From: Aquabacter sp. L1I39
Lineage (GTDB): Bacteria > Pseudomonadota > Alphaproteobacteria > Rhizobiales > Xanthobacteraceae
DNA length: 64,000 bases
NCBI RefSeq assembly: GCF_017742835.1
Contig: NZ_CP072392.1
Location: 1,658,385 to 1,722,384, forward strand
Direction of reading: 5' to 3'
Made by a program: the position numbers and the translations under genes. Each line of letters opens with the position of its first letter. Position 1 is the stretch's first letter. The notes beneath the pieces are model-generated. The model was not told the DNA's origin and did not search any database. It was given only the letters and a program-made list of their open reading frames with translations. This document shows, piece after piece, positions 51,321 to 59,690 of this stretch.

Positions 51321-52769
51321 TCACTTCTGCCGCAGCGCAGCGCGAACGGCCTCGCTATCGCTGAAAGGAAGCGTCCGGTCGCCCATGATTTGGCCGGTTT
51401 CGTGACCTTTCCCCGCAACCACCAGCACATCCCCGCTTTGCAGCTCTCCCACGGCGACAGCGATGGCCTCCGCGCGGTCGCCGATCTCCCGCGCGCCCGG
51501 GGCGCCGGCCAGGATCTCGGCGCGAATCACCGCCGGCACCTCGCTGCGGGGATTGTCGTCGGTGACGATGACGGCATCTGCCTTCTCGACAGCGATCTGG
51601 CCCATGAGTGGGCGCTTGCCCTTGTCCCTGTCGCCGCCGCAGCCGAACACCACCACGAGGCGCCCGTGCACAGCAGGGCGCAGCGTGTCCAGCACGGCGG
51701 CCAGCGCGTCGGGCTTGTGGGCATAGTCCACGAACACCACCCGGTCCGGGTCATCGCCCACCCGCTCCAGGCGTCCGGGCACGCCGGGCAAGGTGGCGAG
51801 CGTCGCCAGCACGGCATCCCTCTCGGCCCCGCAGGCTTCCGCAAGGCCGGCGGCGAGCAGGGCATTGTCGGCCTGGAAGCGGCCCATCAGCGGCAGGTGG
51901 AAGGGCGGCGCCCCCGCAATCTCGATGCGCTGGCCGAGCCCTTCCGCCCCGATCGATCGCACATCCATGTCACCGCCCGGCCCGATGGCCAAGGTGGGCA
52001 GGCCGCGGGTGCGGGCATAGGCCAAGGTGGTCGCGCCATAGGGGGCCTCGGTGAGGGCCACGGCGGGGGCATCCTCCGGCAACAGCTCGGTGAAAAGGCG
52101 GAGCTTGGCCCGGTAATAGGCCTCCACTGTGGGATGGTAGTCCAGATGGTCGCGGCCCAGATTGGTGAAGCCCCCGGCCGTGAGCTTCACCCCGTCCATG
52201 CGCCGCTGATCAAGGCCATGGGATGAGGCCTCCAGCGCCATATGGGTGACGCCCTCCCCCGCAAGCCGGTCCAGCATCTCGTGGAGGCCGACGGGATCGG
52301 GCGAGGTGAGCCCGCCATAGGCCGTCTCGCGCGCGGTCACGAGGCCGAGCGTGCCAAGATAAGCCGCCTCATGGCCCAGTCGCGCCCAGATGTGACGCAG
52401 GAAGAAGGCGACTGAGGTCTTTCCGGCAGTGCCGGTGACCGCCGCGATCACCTTGGGCTGGCGGGTGTGGAAGCGGGCGGCGGCCAGCGCCAGGGAGCGG
52501 CGCACGTCGAGCGAAAAGGCCAGCGCCACGCCTTCAGGCAGATCGGGGGGCGGCGCCGAGGGCTCCATCAGCACCGCCACCGCGCCCTTCCTAACCGCGT
52601 CGGAAATGAAACGGGCACCGTCCGCATGGGTGCCGGTCACTGCGACGAAGAGGGCGCCCGGCATCACCTTGCGGCTGTCCGCGGTCAGGCCGGACACGGC
52701 AAGCCCCTGCGGCCCAGCCATCAGGCGGGCATGTCCGGCCAGGAGGTCGCCGAGGGGCATGTGGGTCAT
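51321..52769 (-). CDS. murE: UDP-N-acetylmuramoyl-tripeptide synthetase (meso-diaminopimelate ligase)
   Basis: 482 aa. The P-loop AAVTGTAGKTSVAFFL, LTSPDPVGLHEML, MALEASSHGLDQRRMDGVKLTAGGFTNLGRDHLDYH and the C-terminal VFGCGGDRDKGKRPLMG are typical. The DNPR motif (VTDDNPRSE) indicates diaminopimelate rather than lysine as substrate. ATG 52769 is taken. It follows ftsI by a 134-base gap containing a short tandem repeat (52810-52869). Confidence 0.96.
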   Translation of the reverse strand: MTHMPLGDLLAGHARLMAGPQGLAVSGLTADSRKVMPGALFVAVTGTHADGARFISDAVRKGAVAVLMEPSAPPPDLPEGVALAFSLDVRRSLALAAARFHTRQPKVIAAVTGTAGKTSVAFFLRHIWARLGHEAAYLGTLGLVTARETAYGGLTSPDPVGLHEMLDRLAGEGVTHMALEASSHGLDQRRMDGVKLTAGGFTNLGRDHLDYHPTVEAYYRAKLRLFTELLPEDAPAVALTEAPYGATTLAYARTRGLPTLAIGPGGDMDVRSIGAEGLGQRIEIAGAPPFHLPLMGRFQADNALLAAGLAEACGAERDAVLATLATLPGVPGRLERVGDDPDRVVFVDYAHKPDALAAVLDTLRPAVHGRLVVVFGCGGDRDKGKRPLMGQIAVEKADAVIVTDDNPRSEVPAVIRAEILAGAPGAREIGDRAEAIAVAVGELQSGDVLVVAGKGHETGQIMGDRTLPFSDSEAVRAALRQK

Positions 52770-52809
52770 GGTCTACGCATCGTCTCCATCAAGCGGGGCC
52801 CCGCATCTC

Positions 52810-52869
52810 TTGCCGGTCCGGTTCTTGCCAGCCCGGTTCTCGCCAGTCCGGTTCTTGCCAGTCCAAGCT
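52810..52869. repeat. Degenerate 15-bp tandem repeat between ftsI and murE
   Basis: Four consecutive 15-base units of the form TTGCCRGYCCGGTTC (52810-52824, 52825-52839, 52840-52854, 52855-52869, the last diverging in its final bases) fill half of the 134-base gap. No gene is seen in the gap. The array probably arose by slippage; no function is apparent. Confidence 0.7.
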
Positions 52870-52903
52870 CCTGCAGGCGAGGCCGGCACCGGAAGCGGCG
52901 CGC

Positions 52904-55168
52904 TCACTGGCGCTCGGCCACCTTCTGGGTGCCCTGCGCGGTCTTCAGCATCTGGTCGGCCGTGGGCAGGTTCTGGCGCGGCATCACGTTCAGCATGGGG
53001 GCGATGCGCTCCACGATCTTGCCGGCGGTGGGGGCCGCATTCCAGCCGGAGGTGGCATAGCCGTGGGTGTCGGGCGTCGGCTGCGGCTCGTCCAGCATCA
53101 CCAGCACCAGATATTGCGGGTGATCCATGGGGAAGACGGCCGTGAACGAGGTCAGCAGCTTGTTCTTGGCATAGCGTCCATTCACCACCTTCTCGGCGGT
53201 GCCGGTCTTGGCCCCAACCATGAAGCCAGGCACATCCGCCTTCCGGCCCGAGCCTTTTTCCACGTTCAGCCGCAGGAGGTAGCGCATCTTGTCGGAGGTT
53301 TCGGGCTTCAGCACGCGCGTGGCGAGCTTCTGCGCCTCCTCGGGTGTCCGCTTCATGAAAGTGGGCGGGATGAGGAAGCCGCCATTCACCATGGAATTGA
53401 CCGCCATCACCGCCTGAAGCGGCGCGACCGCGATGCCGTGGCCGAAGGCGATGGTGGCCGAGTTCAGCTCGCCCCAGCGCTTGGGCACGATAGGCTCGGC
53501 GCTTTCCGGCAATTCGGTGCGCAGCCGGTCGAGCTGCCCCATCTTGCGCAGGAACGCTTTATGCGCCTCTACGCCCAGCGACAGCACCATCTTGGCGGTG
53601 CCAACGTTGGAGGAAACAAGGAAGATTTCGGGCACCGACAGCACCCGGTTTTCCGCGTGATAGTCATGGATGGCGAAGCGCCCGAAGGACAGCGCGCCAC
53701 GCGCATCGAACGAGGAGTTCAGGGTGATCTTGCCAGAATCCAGCGCCATGGCGAAGGACAGCGACTTGAAGGTGGAGCCCATCTCGAACACGCCGGTGGT
53801 CAGGCGGTTGAGATAGGCGTCATCCTTGGGGTTGCCGCCCACATTGGGATCGAAGTCCGGCAGCGAGACCATGGAGACGATCTCGCCCGTATTGACGTCG
53901 ATGACCAGGCCCATGGCGGCCTTGGCCTTGAATTTCTCGCGGGCGCGGGACAGTTCGTCGCGCACCGCATGCTGGACACGCATGTCGACGGACAGTTGCA
54001 CCGGCTCCTGCTGCCGGTCGGTGGCAAGGCCAGCGAGGTGCAGCTCGGCAAGCCCCCGGCCGTCGACATATTTCTCGATGCCGGCAATGCCCTGATTGTC
54101 CACGTTCACATTGCCGATGACGTGGGACAGCGTCGGGCCATCGGGATAGATGCGCCGGTTTTCCTTCACGAAGCCGATGCCCGGCAGGCCGAGGCGGAAG
54201 ATGGCGCGCTGCTGGGCCGGCGTGATCTCGCGCTTCAGCCAGGCAAAGCCCTTGCCGGAATTCAGCCGGGCGCGGGTCTCGGCCACGTCGAGGTCGGGCA
54301 GCACCTTCAAGAGGCCTTCCAGCGCCTCGTCGGGGTCGATCAGACGGCGCGGCTCGGCGAACAAAGAGGGCGACTTCACGTCGATGGCGATGATGTCGCC
54401 GTTGCGGTCGATGATGTCCGGACGCGCTGAGGCCACCGCCTCCGAGCCGCCGCCGCGCGCGCCATTGGGATCGGCGAGCACGCCCATCACGGTCAGCCGG
54501 CCGGCAATGGCCAGGAACACCAGCGAGAAGGCGAGCACCAGCAGCTTGAGCCGGGCGCGGGTGACGGTCTCCGCATCCACCCGGTCAAGGCCCAGCAAGG
54601 CGCGGTAGAGGCCCACGGAGAAGGAGATGGAAAAGCGGAACGTGCCCACCACAAGGCGCACCATCCCCATGCCCGTGCCATAGATGAGCCCGGCGACGCG
54701 CCGGCACAGGCCCAGGAACAGGTTCACGAAGAACATGACGAAGGCGACCGCCAGCTGGCGGAAGAAGTCGAGCACCGCCATACCGGCGCGGGCGGCAAGA
54801 CCCGGCGCCTGCGGCGCGGCGGCCGCGCCAGGGGTGGCGGAAGAGACGGCAGGCCCGGCGGGGGCGCCCGGACTGACGAGCGCCGCGCCGGGCGGGGAAG
54901 GCTGGGGCGTGCGAATGCGGGGGGCGGTGGAGGGGTCCGCATGGGCAGCCCCGCGAGAAACGGCAGCCGGGGCGGGACGCTGGGTCGATGCCTCCGCCCG
55001 CGCGGCGGGGGCGAGCCCCGGTGCCTGGCGGGGAAGTTTCGTCGCGTCCTTTGCACGCCCTTGAGCCGGCGCGGCCGCCCGCCCCGTGTCAGCACCGGCC
55101 GAGGCAGGGGTGCGCGCAAAGGACTGGCGGAGGCGGCTCAGCAGGGATCCGAAAACGGGCATTGTCAT
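52904..55168 (-). CDS. ftsI: Division transpeptidase FtsI (PBP3) with long N-terminal extension
   Basis: 754 aa, about 150-180 longer than usual. ATG 55168 has GGAGG 7 bases upstream. Residues about 20-130 are Ala/Pro/Arg-rich. An unusual amphipathic/hydrophobic stretch (about 130-185: VLDFFRQLAVAFVMFFVN..., FRFSISFSVGLYRALLG) precedes the normal membrane anchor LLVLAFSLVFLAIAGRL. The penicillin-binding motifs are GSTFKSL (SxxK), SSNVGTAK (SxN) and VGAKTGTAEK (KTG). It crosslinks septal peptidoglycan with FtsW. Confidence 0.93.
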   Translation of the reverse strand: MTMPVFGSLLSRLRQSFARTPASAGADTGRAAAPAQGRAKDATKLPRQAPGLAPAARAEASTQRPAPAAVSRGAAHADPSTAPRIRTPQPSPPGAALVSPGAPAGPAVSSATPGAAAAPQAPGLAARAGMAVLDFFRQLAVAFVMFFVNLFLGLCRRVAGLIYGTGMGMVRLVVGTFRFSISFSVGLYRALLGLDRVDAETVTRARLKLLVLAFSLVFLAIAGRLTVMGVLADPNGARGGGSEAVASARPDIIDRNGDIIAIDVKSPSLFAEPRRLIDPDEALEGLLKVLPDLDVAETRARLNSGKGFAWLKREITPAQQRAIFRLGLPGIGFVKENRRIYPDGPTLSHVIGNVNVDNQGIAGIEKYVDGRGLAELHLAGLATDRQQEPVQLSVDMRVQHAVRDELSRAREKFKAKAAMGLVIDVNTGEIVSMVSLPDFDPNVGGNPKDDAYLNRLTTGVFEMGSTFKSLSFAMALDSGKITLNSSFDARGALSFGRFAIHDYHAENRVLSVPEIFLVSSNVGTAKMVLSLGVEAHKAFLRKMGQLDRLRTELPESAEPIVPKRWGELNSATIAFGHGIAVAPLQAVMAVNSMVNGGFLIPPTFMKRTPEEAQKLATRVLKPETSDKMRYLLRLNVEKGSGRKADVPGFMVGAKTGTAEKVVNGRYAKNKLLTSFTAVFPMDHPQYLVLVMLDEPQPTPDTHGYATSGWNAAPTAGKIVERIAPMLNVMPRQNLPTADQMLKTAQGTQKVAERQ

Positions 55169-55178
55169 TCCGGCCTCC

Positions 55179-55826
55179 TCAATGCCCGCCCGGCAAGCCG
55201 GCCGGTGGGAGCATGGGGGCAAGGCCGCCGCCGCCACCGGTCTGGACGGGGGCAGGCGCGGCCGGCGGGACATAAGCGGGAGCCGGCGCCACGGGGCGGG
55301 GCGCGGCGGGCGCGGTGCGCACCGGCGCGGCGGACGCCTGCGGCGTGCCGGCAGCGGGCTGGACGGGCGGCTTCGGCGTCACCGGCGTGTTGGGCGAGCG
55401 CAGGGCGGAGGACGGCGGCAGCACGGCGGCGCCGCCCGCGGCCGGAGCCGGAGGGGTGGGGGCGGGCGCGCTGCGGCTGACCGACGAGGTCACCAGCGGC
55501 GTGTCCACCAATTCCTCGATCATGCCGCCAATGCCGTCCTGACGGCGGGCGACCTTCTCGGGCAGGTCGTCCAAGGGGGAGATAGCTTCCACCGCCAGCG
55601 GCTGGAGGTCCAGATGGCGCTGCACCAAGCCCTGCACGAACAAAGGCGAGGTACGCTTGGCCCATTCGGCACGCATGACGGCGATGGCGTCGCGCTCGGC
55701 CCGGATGGCCTGGCGCAGATGCGCGAGGCGCTCCGCATCGGCGGTCGAGGCGTACTTCACCTGGTAGACCACCGCAGCGGTCACCAGGAGCGCCAGGACC
55801 ACCACCAGGTTCGCGATGCGAAACAT
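55179..55826 (-). CDS. ftsL: Division protein FtsL with extended Pro/Ala-rich tail
   Basis: 215 aa; typical FtsL has 90-130. One N-terminal helix (FRIANLVVVLALLVTAAVVYQV) and a coiled-coil (ADAERLAHLRQAIRAERDAIAVMRAEWAKRTSPLFVQGLVQRHL) are followed by about 100 residues rich in Pro, Ala and Gly. FtsL is bitopic, so this tail should be periplasmic. Identification is by position between rsmH and ftsI and by the helix-coil layout. ATG 55826 shares its A with the rsmH stop (TGATG). Confidence 0.88.
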   Translation of the reverse strand: MFRIANLVVVLALLVTAAVVYQVKYASTADAERLAHLRQAIRAERDAIAVMRAEWAKRTSPLFVQGLVQRHLDLQPLAVEAISPLDDLPEKVARRQDGIGGMIEELVDTPLVTSSVSRSAPAPTPPAPAAGGAAVLPPSSALRSPNTPVTPKPPVQPAAGTPQASAAPVRTAPAAPRPVAPAPAYVPPAAPAPVQTGGGGGLAPMLPPAGLPGGH

Positions 55827-56866
55827 CAACGACGACTCCGCCCACGGCGTTGCGACAGTCCGGGAGGCAGCATCCCGGGCAGGTCCCCTTCCCCGTGCGC
55901 CGGAGCCTCCGTGCGCTCGGCTGCCCGCAGCTTTGCGGACCGGGCGCGCGGATTGATCGCCACTTCCTCGGGACCGGGCTCCACCATCCCCTTGGACAGG
56001 AGACGGAAGGAAGGGGCCGGTCCCTCGGCCTGGGGCAGGTGGCGCGAGGCGGAGGGAGCCTTGCTCCGGTGTGACAGAAAAGTCTTAACGATCCGGTCTT
56101 CCAGCGAGTGGAAGGTGACCACCACCAGCCGCCCGCCGGGCTTCAAGGCCCGCTCGGCCGCGGCGAGCGCTGCGGCAAGCTCGTCCAGTTCGCCATTCAC
56201 GGCGATGCGCAGGGCCTGGAAGGTGCGGGTGGCGGGATGCACCTCGCCGGGCTTGGCCCACACCACACGGGAGATGATTTCAGCCAGCTGCCCGGTGCGG
56301 GTGATGGGCGCCTCGGCGCGCGCCTTCACGATGGCCTTGGCGATGGCCCGCGACTGGCGCTCCTCGCCCAGGCTCCAGATGAGGTGGGCCAGCTCCACCT
56401 CTTCCAGCTCCGCCACGAGGTCAGCGGCGGACGGCACGTCGCCGCCCATGCGCATGTCGAGGGGCCCGTCGCGGCGGAAGGAAAAGCCGCGCTCGGCCTG
56501 ATCGAGCTGCATGGAGGAGACGCCGATGTCGAGAACCACCCCGTCCAGCGGCGCAAAGCCGTTATCCTCAGCGAGCACATCAAGCTGCGAGAAGCGGTCC
56601 TCAACCAGGGTGAGGCGCCCGCCGGAAGCGGCGACCAGGGCCGCGCCGCCGGCAATGGCGGTGGGATCGCGATCCACAGCCAGGACGCGGCAGTCGGCCG
56701 CATCCAGGATCGCCCCCGTATAACCTCCCGCGCCGAAGGTGCCGTCCACATAGGAACCGGCCTCCTTCGGCGCGAGGTGCGCGAGAACCTCGGCCAGCAT
56801 AACGGGAAGATGACGGGCCGGTCCGCCTGCGGCGTCGGTGGGCCCGACCCCGCGGCCCGATTTCAT
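55826..56866 (-). CDS. rsmH: 16S rRNA (cytosine-1402 N4) methyltransferase
   Basis: 346 aa. Motifs include [36 protein letters not shown] (SAM site), [34 protein letters not shown], and [17 protein letters not shown] with a basic C-terminus. It methylates C1402 of 16S rRNA. ATG 56866 overlaps the mraZ stop (ATGA). Confidence 0.96.
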   Translation of the reverse strand: MKSGRGVGPTDAAGGPARHLPVMLAEVLAHLAPKEAGSYVDGTFGAGGYTGAILDAADCRVLAVDRDPTAIAGGAALVAASGGRLTLVEDRFSQLDVLAEDNGFAPLDGVVLDIGVSSMQLDQAERGFSFRRDGPLDMRMGGDVPSAADLVAELEEVELAHLIWSLGEERQSRAIAKAIVKARAEAPITRTGQLAEIISRVVWAKPGEVHPATRTFQALRIAVNGELDELAAALAAAERALKPGGRLVVVTFHSLEDRIVKTFLSHRSKAPSASRHLPQAEGPAPSFRLLSKGMVEPGPEEVAINPRARSAKLRAAERTEAPAHGEGDLPGMLPPGLSQRRGRSRR

Positions 56867-57336
56867 CCCTTGCTGCCTCCGCTGTTCTCCGCCGAGGAAC
56901 CAAGCGCGCGCCGAAGCTGCCGCACCTTCTCGGTGGCCTCCGCGAGATGGGCACGCAGGCGCTCGGGTTCCCAGATTCGGAACTTGTGTCCCAGGCCCAC
57001 GAACGCCACCGCGTCCGTGATGCCCGCATGGGCTTTCAGCCCTTCGCTCAGCACCACCCGGCCCTCCGGGTCGATGCGCAGCGTCTCGCTGGTGCCGTAC
57101 AAGGCGGCCGCCAGTTCCTCCCGCGCCTCCGAATAGGGCGGGTAACGGTCGATCAGGGCCTCGATCTCCGCCAGCAGGCGATTGCCGCCCGCATCCAGCG
57201 CCGGCCCGGCGAGGCTCGGATGGCAATAGAGATACTCGGTCCCATCCTTGGCCAGCACGGCGCGATAGGGCGCGGGGATGGAAACCCGGCCCTTGCTGTC
57301 CAGGCGCATCGTGTAGGTGGACACGAAGCGGTCCAT
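56863..57336 (-). CDS. mraZ: Transcriptional regulator MraZ
   Basis: 157 aa, two AbrB-like halves: [26 protein letters not shown] and [23 protein letters not shown] (the D-x-K/E-GR motif in each). MraZ forms a ring and binds direct repeats upstream of its own operon, repressing dcw transcription in E. coli. Candidate sites are at 57450-57494. It is the first gene of the cluster. Confidence 0.95.
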   Translation of the reverse strand: MDRFVSTYTMRLDSKGRVSIPAPYRAVLAKDGTEYLYCHPSLAGPALDAGGNRLLAEIEALIDRYPPYSEAREELAAALYGTSETLRIDPEGRVVLSEGLKAHAGITDAVAFVGLGHKFRIWEPERLRAHLAEATEKVRQLRRALGSSAENSGGSKG

Positions 57337-57449
57337 GGCGGCCGTACTGCCCCCCGCATTGACCTGAGCAACCCCAAGGCCTCGCCCCGGACGCCCCGGT
57401 GCGAAGGCACGCCGATACCCCGGCGCCGCGTCGCTCTCCTGAATGTCTT

Positions 57450-57494
57450 TGGGTTAACATGGGATCTTATGGGCCGTCAATGAATCTGCATGGG
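57450..57494. promoter_or_regulatory. Candidate MraZ-binding TGGG direct repeats
   Basis: TGGG occurs at 57450, 57460 and 57470 with an exact 10-base period, and again at 57491. E. coli MraZ binds three TGGGN repeats with a 10-base period upstream of mraZ. Here the repeats read on the strand opposite mraZ, about 114-155 bases before its start, between a possible leftward -35 (TTGACG, 57480-57475) and a weak -10. The rest of the 310-base spacer 57337-57646 contains no gene that I can support. Confidence 0.6.
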
Positions 57495-57646
57495 AAGACG
57501 GCCCCCATTTACGGTCCATATACCTTAAGAATCCCTGAAAGCCGGGGCTTTGCCGGTGACCCGGGACGGGGCGGGCGGGCCGCATTGAACCTTGGCGGCG
57601 CCCGGCGTATTCCCTGGCCCGGACACGACACCTTCGGGCGGGCGCG

Positions 57647-58381
57647 ATGCTGAATTCAGGCGTGGGCTATGTGGGCCTCATCGGCGGGGCGGGCGTGGGC
57701 CTGGCGCTCGGCGGGCCGCTGGGCGCGCTGGTGGGCGCGCTCGCCGGCCAGATCGCCGGCAACGTGGTGGACCGCCTGCTGGCACCCGAGCCGCGCGCGG
57801 CCGCCTTCTCGGTGGGGCTGATCGCCCTCTCCGCCAAGATGGCCAAGGCGGACGGCGTGGTGGTGCCGCAGGAAGTAGCCGCTTTCCGGGAGGTGTTCGA
57901 CATTCCCGCCGAGGAGCTGGAGGCGGTGGCCCGCGTCTTCAACCTCGCCAAACAGGACACTGCCGGCTTCGAGGCCTATGCCCGCCAGATCGGCACTTTG
58001 TTCGCCGATGATCCCGACACCCGCGAGGACCTGCTCGACGCCCTCTTCCACGTGGCCAAGGCCGACCATGCCCTCCACGAGGACGAGCTGGTTTTCCTCG
58101 CGGAAGTGGGGCGGCTGCTGGGCTTCGAGGGCGTCGCCTATGAGCGCATCGAGGCCCGCCATGTGCGCCGGCCCGGCGATCCCTATGCGGTGCTCGACCT
58201 TGCCCCCGATGCCACCGACGCCGAGGTGAAGGCGCGCCGCCGCGCCTTGGTGGGCGAGCATCATCCCGACCGGCTCGCCGCCCGCGGCCTGCCGCCCGCC
58301 GCCCTCAAGCTCGCCAATGACCGGGTGGCGGCGGTGAATGCCGCCTATGACCGCATCGCCCGCCAGCGCGGCATGACCTGA
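57647..58381 (+). CDS. TerB/J-domain protein (DjlA-like)
   Basis: 244 aa. A Gly/Ala-rich N-terminal segment (GYVGLIGGAGVGLALGGPLGALVGALAGQIAG) may be a membrane or glycine-zipper element. It is followed by a TerB-like helical domain (LIALSAKMAKADGVVVPQEVAAFREVF and LLDALFHVAKADHALHEDELVFLAEVGRLLG) and a C-terminal J domain with the HPD motif (VGEHHPDRLAARG). It probably recruits DnaK at the membrane, as DjlA does. It diverges from mraZ and is followed after 17 bases by the amidase gene. Confidence 0.85.
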   Translation: MLNSGVGYVGLIGGAGVGLALGGPLGALVGALAGQIAGNVVDRLLAPEPRAAAFSVGLIALSAKMAKADGVVVPQEVAAFREVFDIPAEELEAVARVFNLAKQDTAGFEAYARQIGTLFADDPDTREDLLDALFHVAKADHALHEDELVFLAEVGRLLGFEGVAYERIEARHVRRPGDPYAVLDLAPDATDAEVKARRRALVGEHHPDRLAARGLPPAALKLANDRVAAVNAAYDRIARQRGMT

Positions 58382-58398
58382 CTGGACCTCCCGCCCCC

Positions 58399-59235
58399 AT
58401 GACCGAGCCCGCGCCCTTCCGCCCCGACAGCCCGCTGGTGGGGATCCTTGCCCCCTCCCCCAATCATGGGGAGCGCAAAAGCCCCATCGACATGCTGGTG
58501 CTGCATTATACCGGCATGACCTCCGCCGAGGCGGCGGTGGACCTGTTGCGCGATCCGGCGTCGCAGGTCTCCTGCCATTATGTGGTGCTGGAGGACGGCA
58601 GCATCATCCAGATGGTGCCGGAAGAACGCCGCGCCTGGCATGCGGGCGTCTCTTCCTGGGAGGGGCAGACCGACACCAATTCCCGCTCCATCGGCATCGA
58701 GATCGCCAATCCCGGCCATTCCAACGGCTATCCGCCCTTCCCCGAGGCGCAGATCGTGGCCGTGGCGGCACTCTGCCAGGACATTCTGTCCCGCCACCCC
58801 ATCCGCGCCGACCGGGTGCTCGCCCATTCGGACGTGGCCCCCGCGCGCAAGGATGATCCGGGCGAGAAATTCCCTTGGCACCTCCTGCACCATGCCGGCG
58901 TCGGCCATCTCGTGCACGAGGCCCCGCTCACCGGCGGTCGCTTCTTCATGCGCGGGGATGCCGGCCAGCCGGTGGAGGCGCTGCAATCCATGCTGGCGCT
59001 CTATGGCTACGGGCTTGCCGTCACCGGCCTTTATGACGAGGCCACCGAACAGGTGGTGCGCGCCTTCCAGCGCCATTTCCGCCGCGCCAAGGTGGACGGG
59101 GTGGCGGACCTCTCCACCATCATGACGCTGCGGGATCTGATTGCGAGCCGGCCGGGGGATGATGCGCCCCGCCCGACACATCATGACCATGGCCATCCCC
59201 ACTCTCATGATCCCGACGGACCCCGTCACACTTGA
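58399..59235 (+). CDS. N-acetylmuramoyl-L-alanine amidase (AmpD/AmiD-like) with peptidoglycan-binding domain
   Basis: 278 aa. The amidase_2 domain has the zinc His in MLVLHYTGM, VSCHYVVLEDGSIIQMV, RAWHAGVSSWEG, NSRSIGIEIANPGH and VLAHSDVAPARKDDPGEKFPW. A C-terminal PG_binding_1 domain follows (VEALQSMLALYGYGLAVTGLYDEATEQVVRAFQRHF), then a His/Asp-rich tail. No signal peptide is seen, suggesting a cytoplasmic anhydro-muropeptide recycling role, although the binding domain also fits an AmiD-type enzyme. The stop codon overlaps the rnpB promoter. Confidence 0.88.
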   Translation: MTEPAPFRPDSPLVGILAPSPNHGERKSPIDMLVLHYTGMTSAEAAVDLLRDPASQVSCHYVVLEDGSIIQMVPEERRAWHAGVSSWEGQTDTNSRSIGIEIANPGHSNGYPPFPEAQIVAVAALCQDILSRHPIRADRVLAHSDVAPARKDDPGEKFPWHLLHHAGVGHLVHEAPLTGGRFFMRGDAGQPVEALQSMLALYGYGLAVTGLYDEATEQVVRAFQRHFRRAKVDGVADLSTIMTLRDLIASRPGDDAPRPTHHDHGHPHSHDPDGPRHT

Positions 59236-59260
59236 CGCCAGCGCCCAGGGCGCCCATTGG
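59232..59260 (+). promoter_or_regulatory. Likely rnpB promoter
   Basis: TTGACG (59232-59237) and CATTGG (59255-59260) are 17 bases apart, and the -10 box ends 6 bases before the predicted 5' end of RNase P RNA at 59267. The -35 overlaps the amidase stop codon. The -10 match is weak, as is common in GC-rich alphaproteobacteria. Confidence 0.55.
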
Positions 59261-59266
59261 TGCGCC

Positions 59267-59651
59267 CACCAGCCGGCCGGGCGGCCGCGTCACCTTCGGG
59301 TGCCGAGGAAAGTCCGGGCTCCACGGAGACACGGTGCCGGATAACGTCCGGCGGGGGCGACCCCAGGGAAAGTGCCACAGAAATCAAACCACCTGCGCGT
59401 GCGCAGGCCAGGGTGAAACGGTGGGGTAAGAGCCCACCGCGCGACCGGCAACGGAAGCGGCACGGCAAACCCCACCGGGAGCAAAGTCGAATAGGAACGG
59501 CATCGATGCGGCTCGCCGCCTCGAAGCCCTGTCTTCGGGACGCCGTTCGGGTTGACTGCTAGAGGCGCCGGGCAACCGGCGTCCCAGAGGAATGGCCGCC
59601 GCGCGGGAGAAATCCCGCCGTACAGAACCCGGCTTACAGGCCGGCTGGTGC
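59267..59651 (+). ncRNA. rnpB: RNase P RNA (bacterial type A)
   Basis: The ends pair perfectly as helix P1, CACCAGCCGGCC (59267-59278) with GGCCGGCTGGTG (59639-59650). Conserved core elements are present in order: GAGGAAAGTCCGGGCTCC (from about 59305), the ACAGAAA element after it, AGGGTGAAACGGTGGGGTAAG (about 59410-59430), the GGCAAACCCC segment, and CAGAACCCGGCTTACAGG near the 3' end. It is the catalytic RNA that matures tRNA 5' ends. The exact ends are estimated from P1. A weak hairpin CGGGC-AAGA-GCCCG follows at 59677-59690. Confidence 0.95.
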
Positions 59652-59690
59652 TTTCCTCACGAGAAGCGGGGCGGCGCGGGCAAGAGCCCG

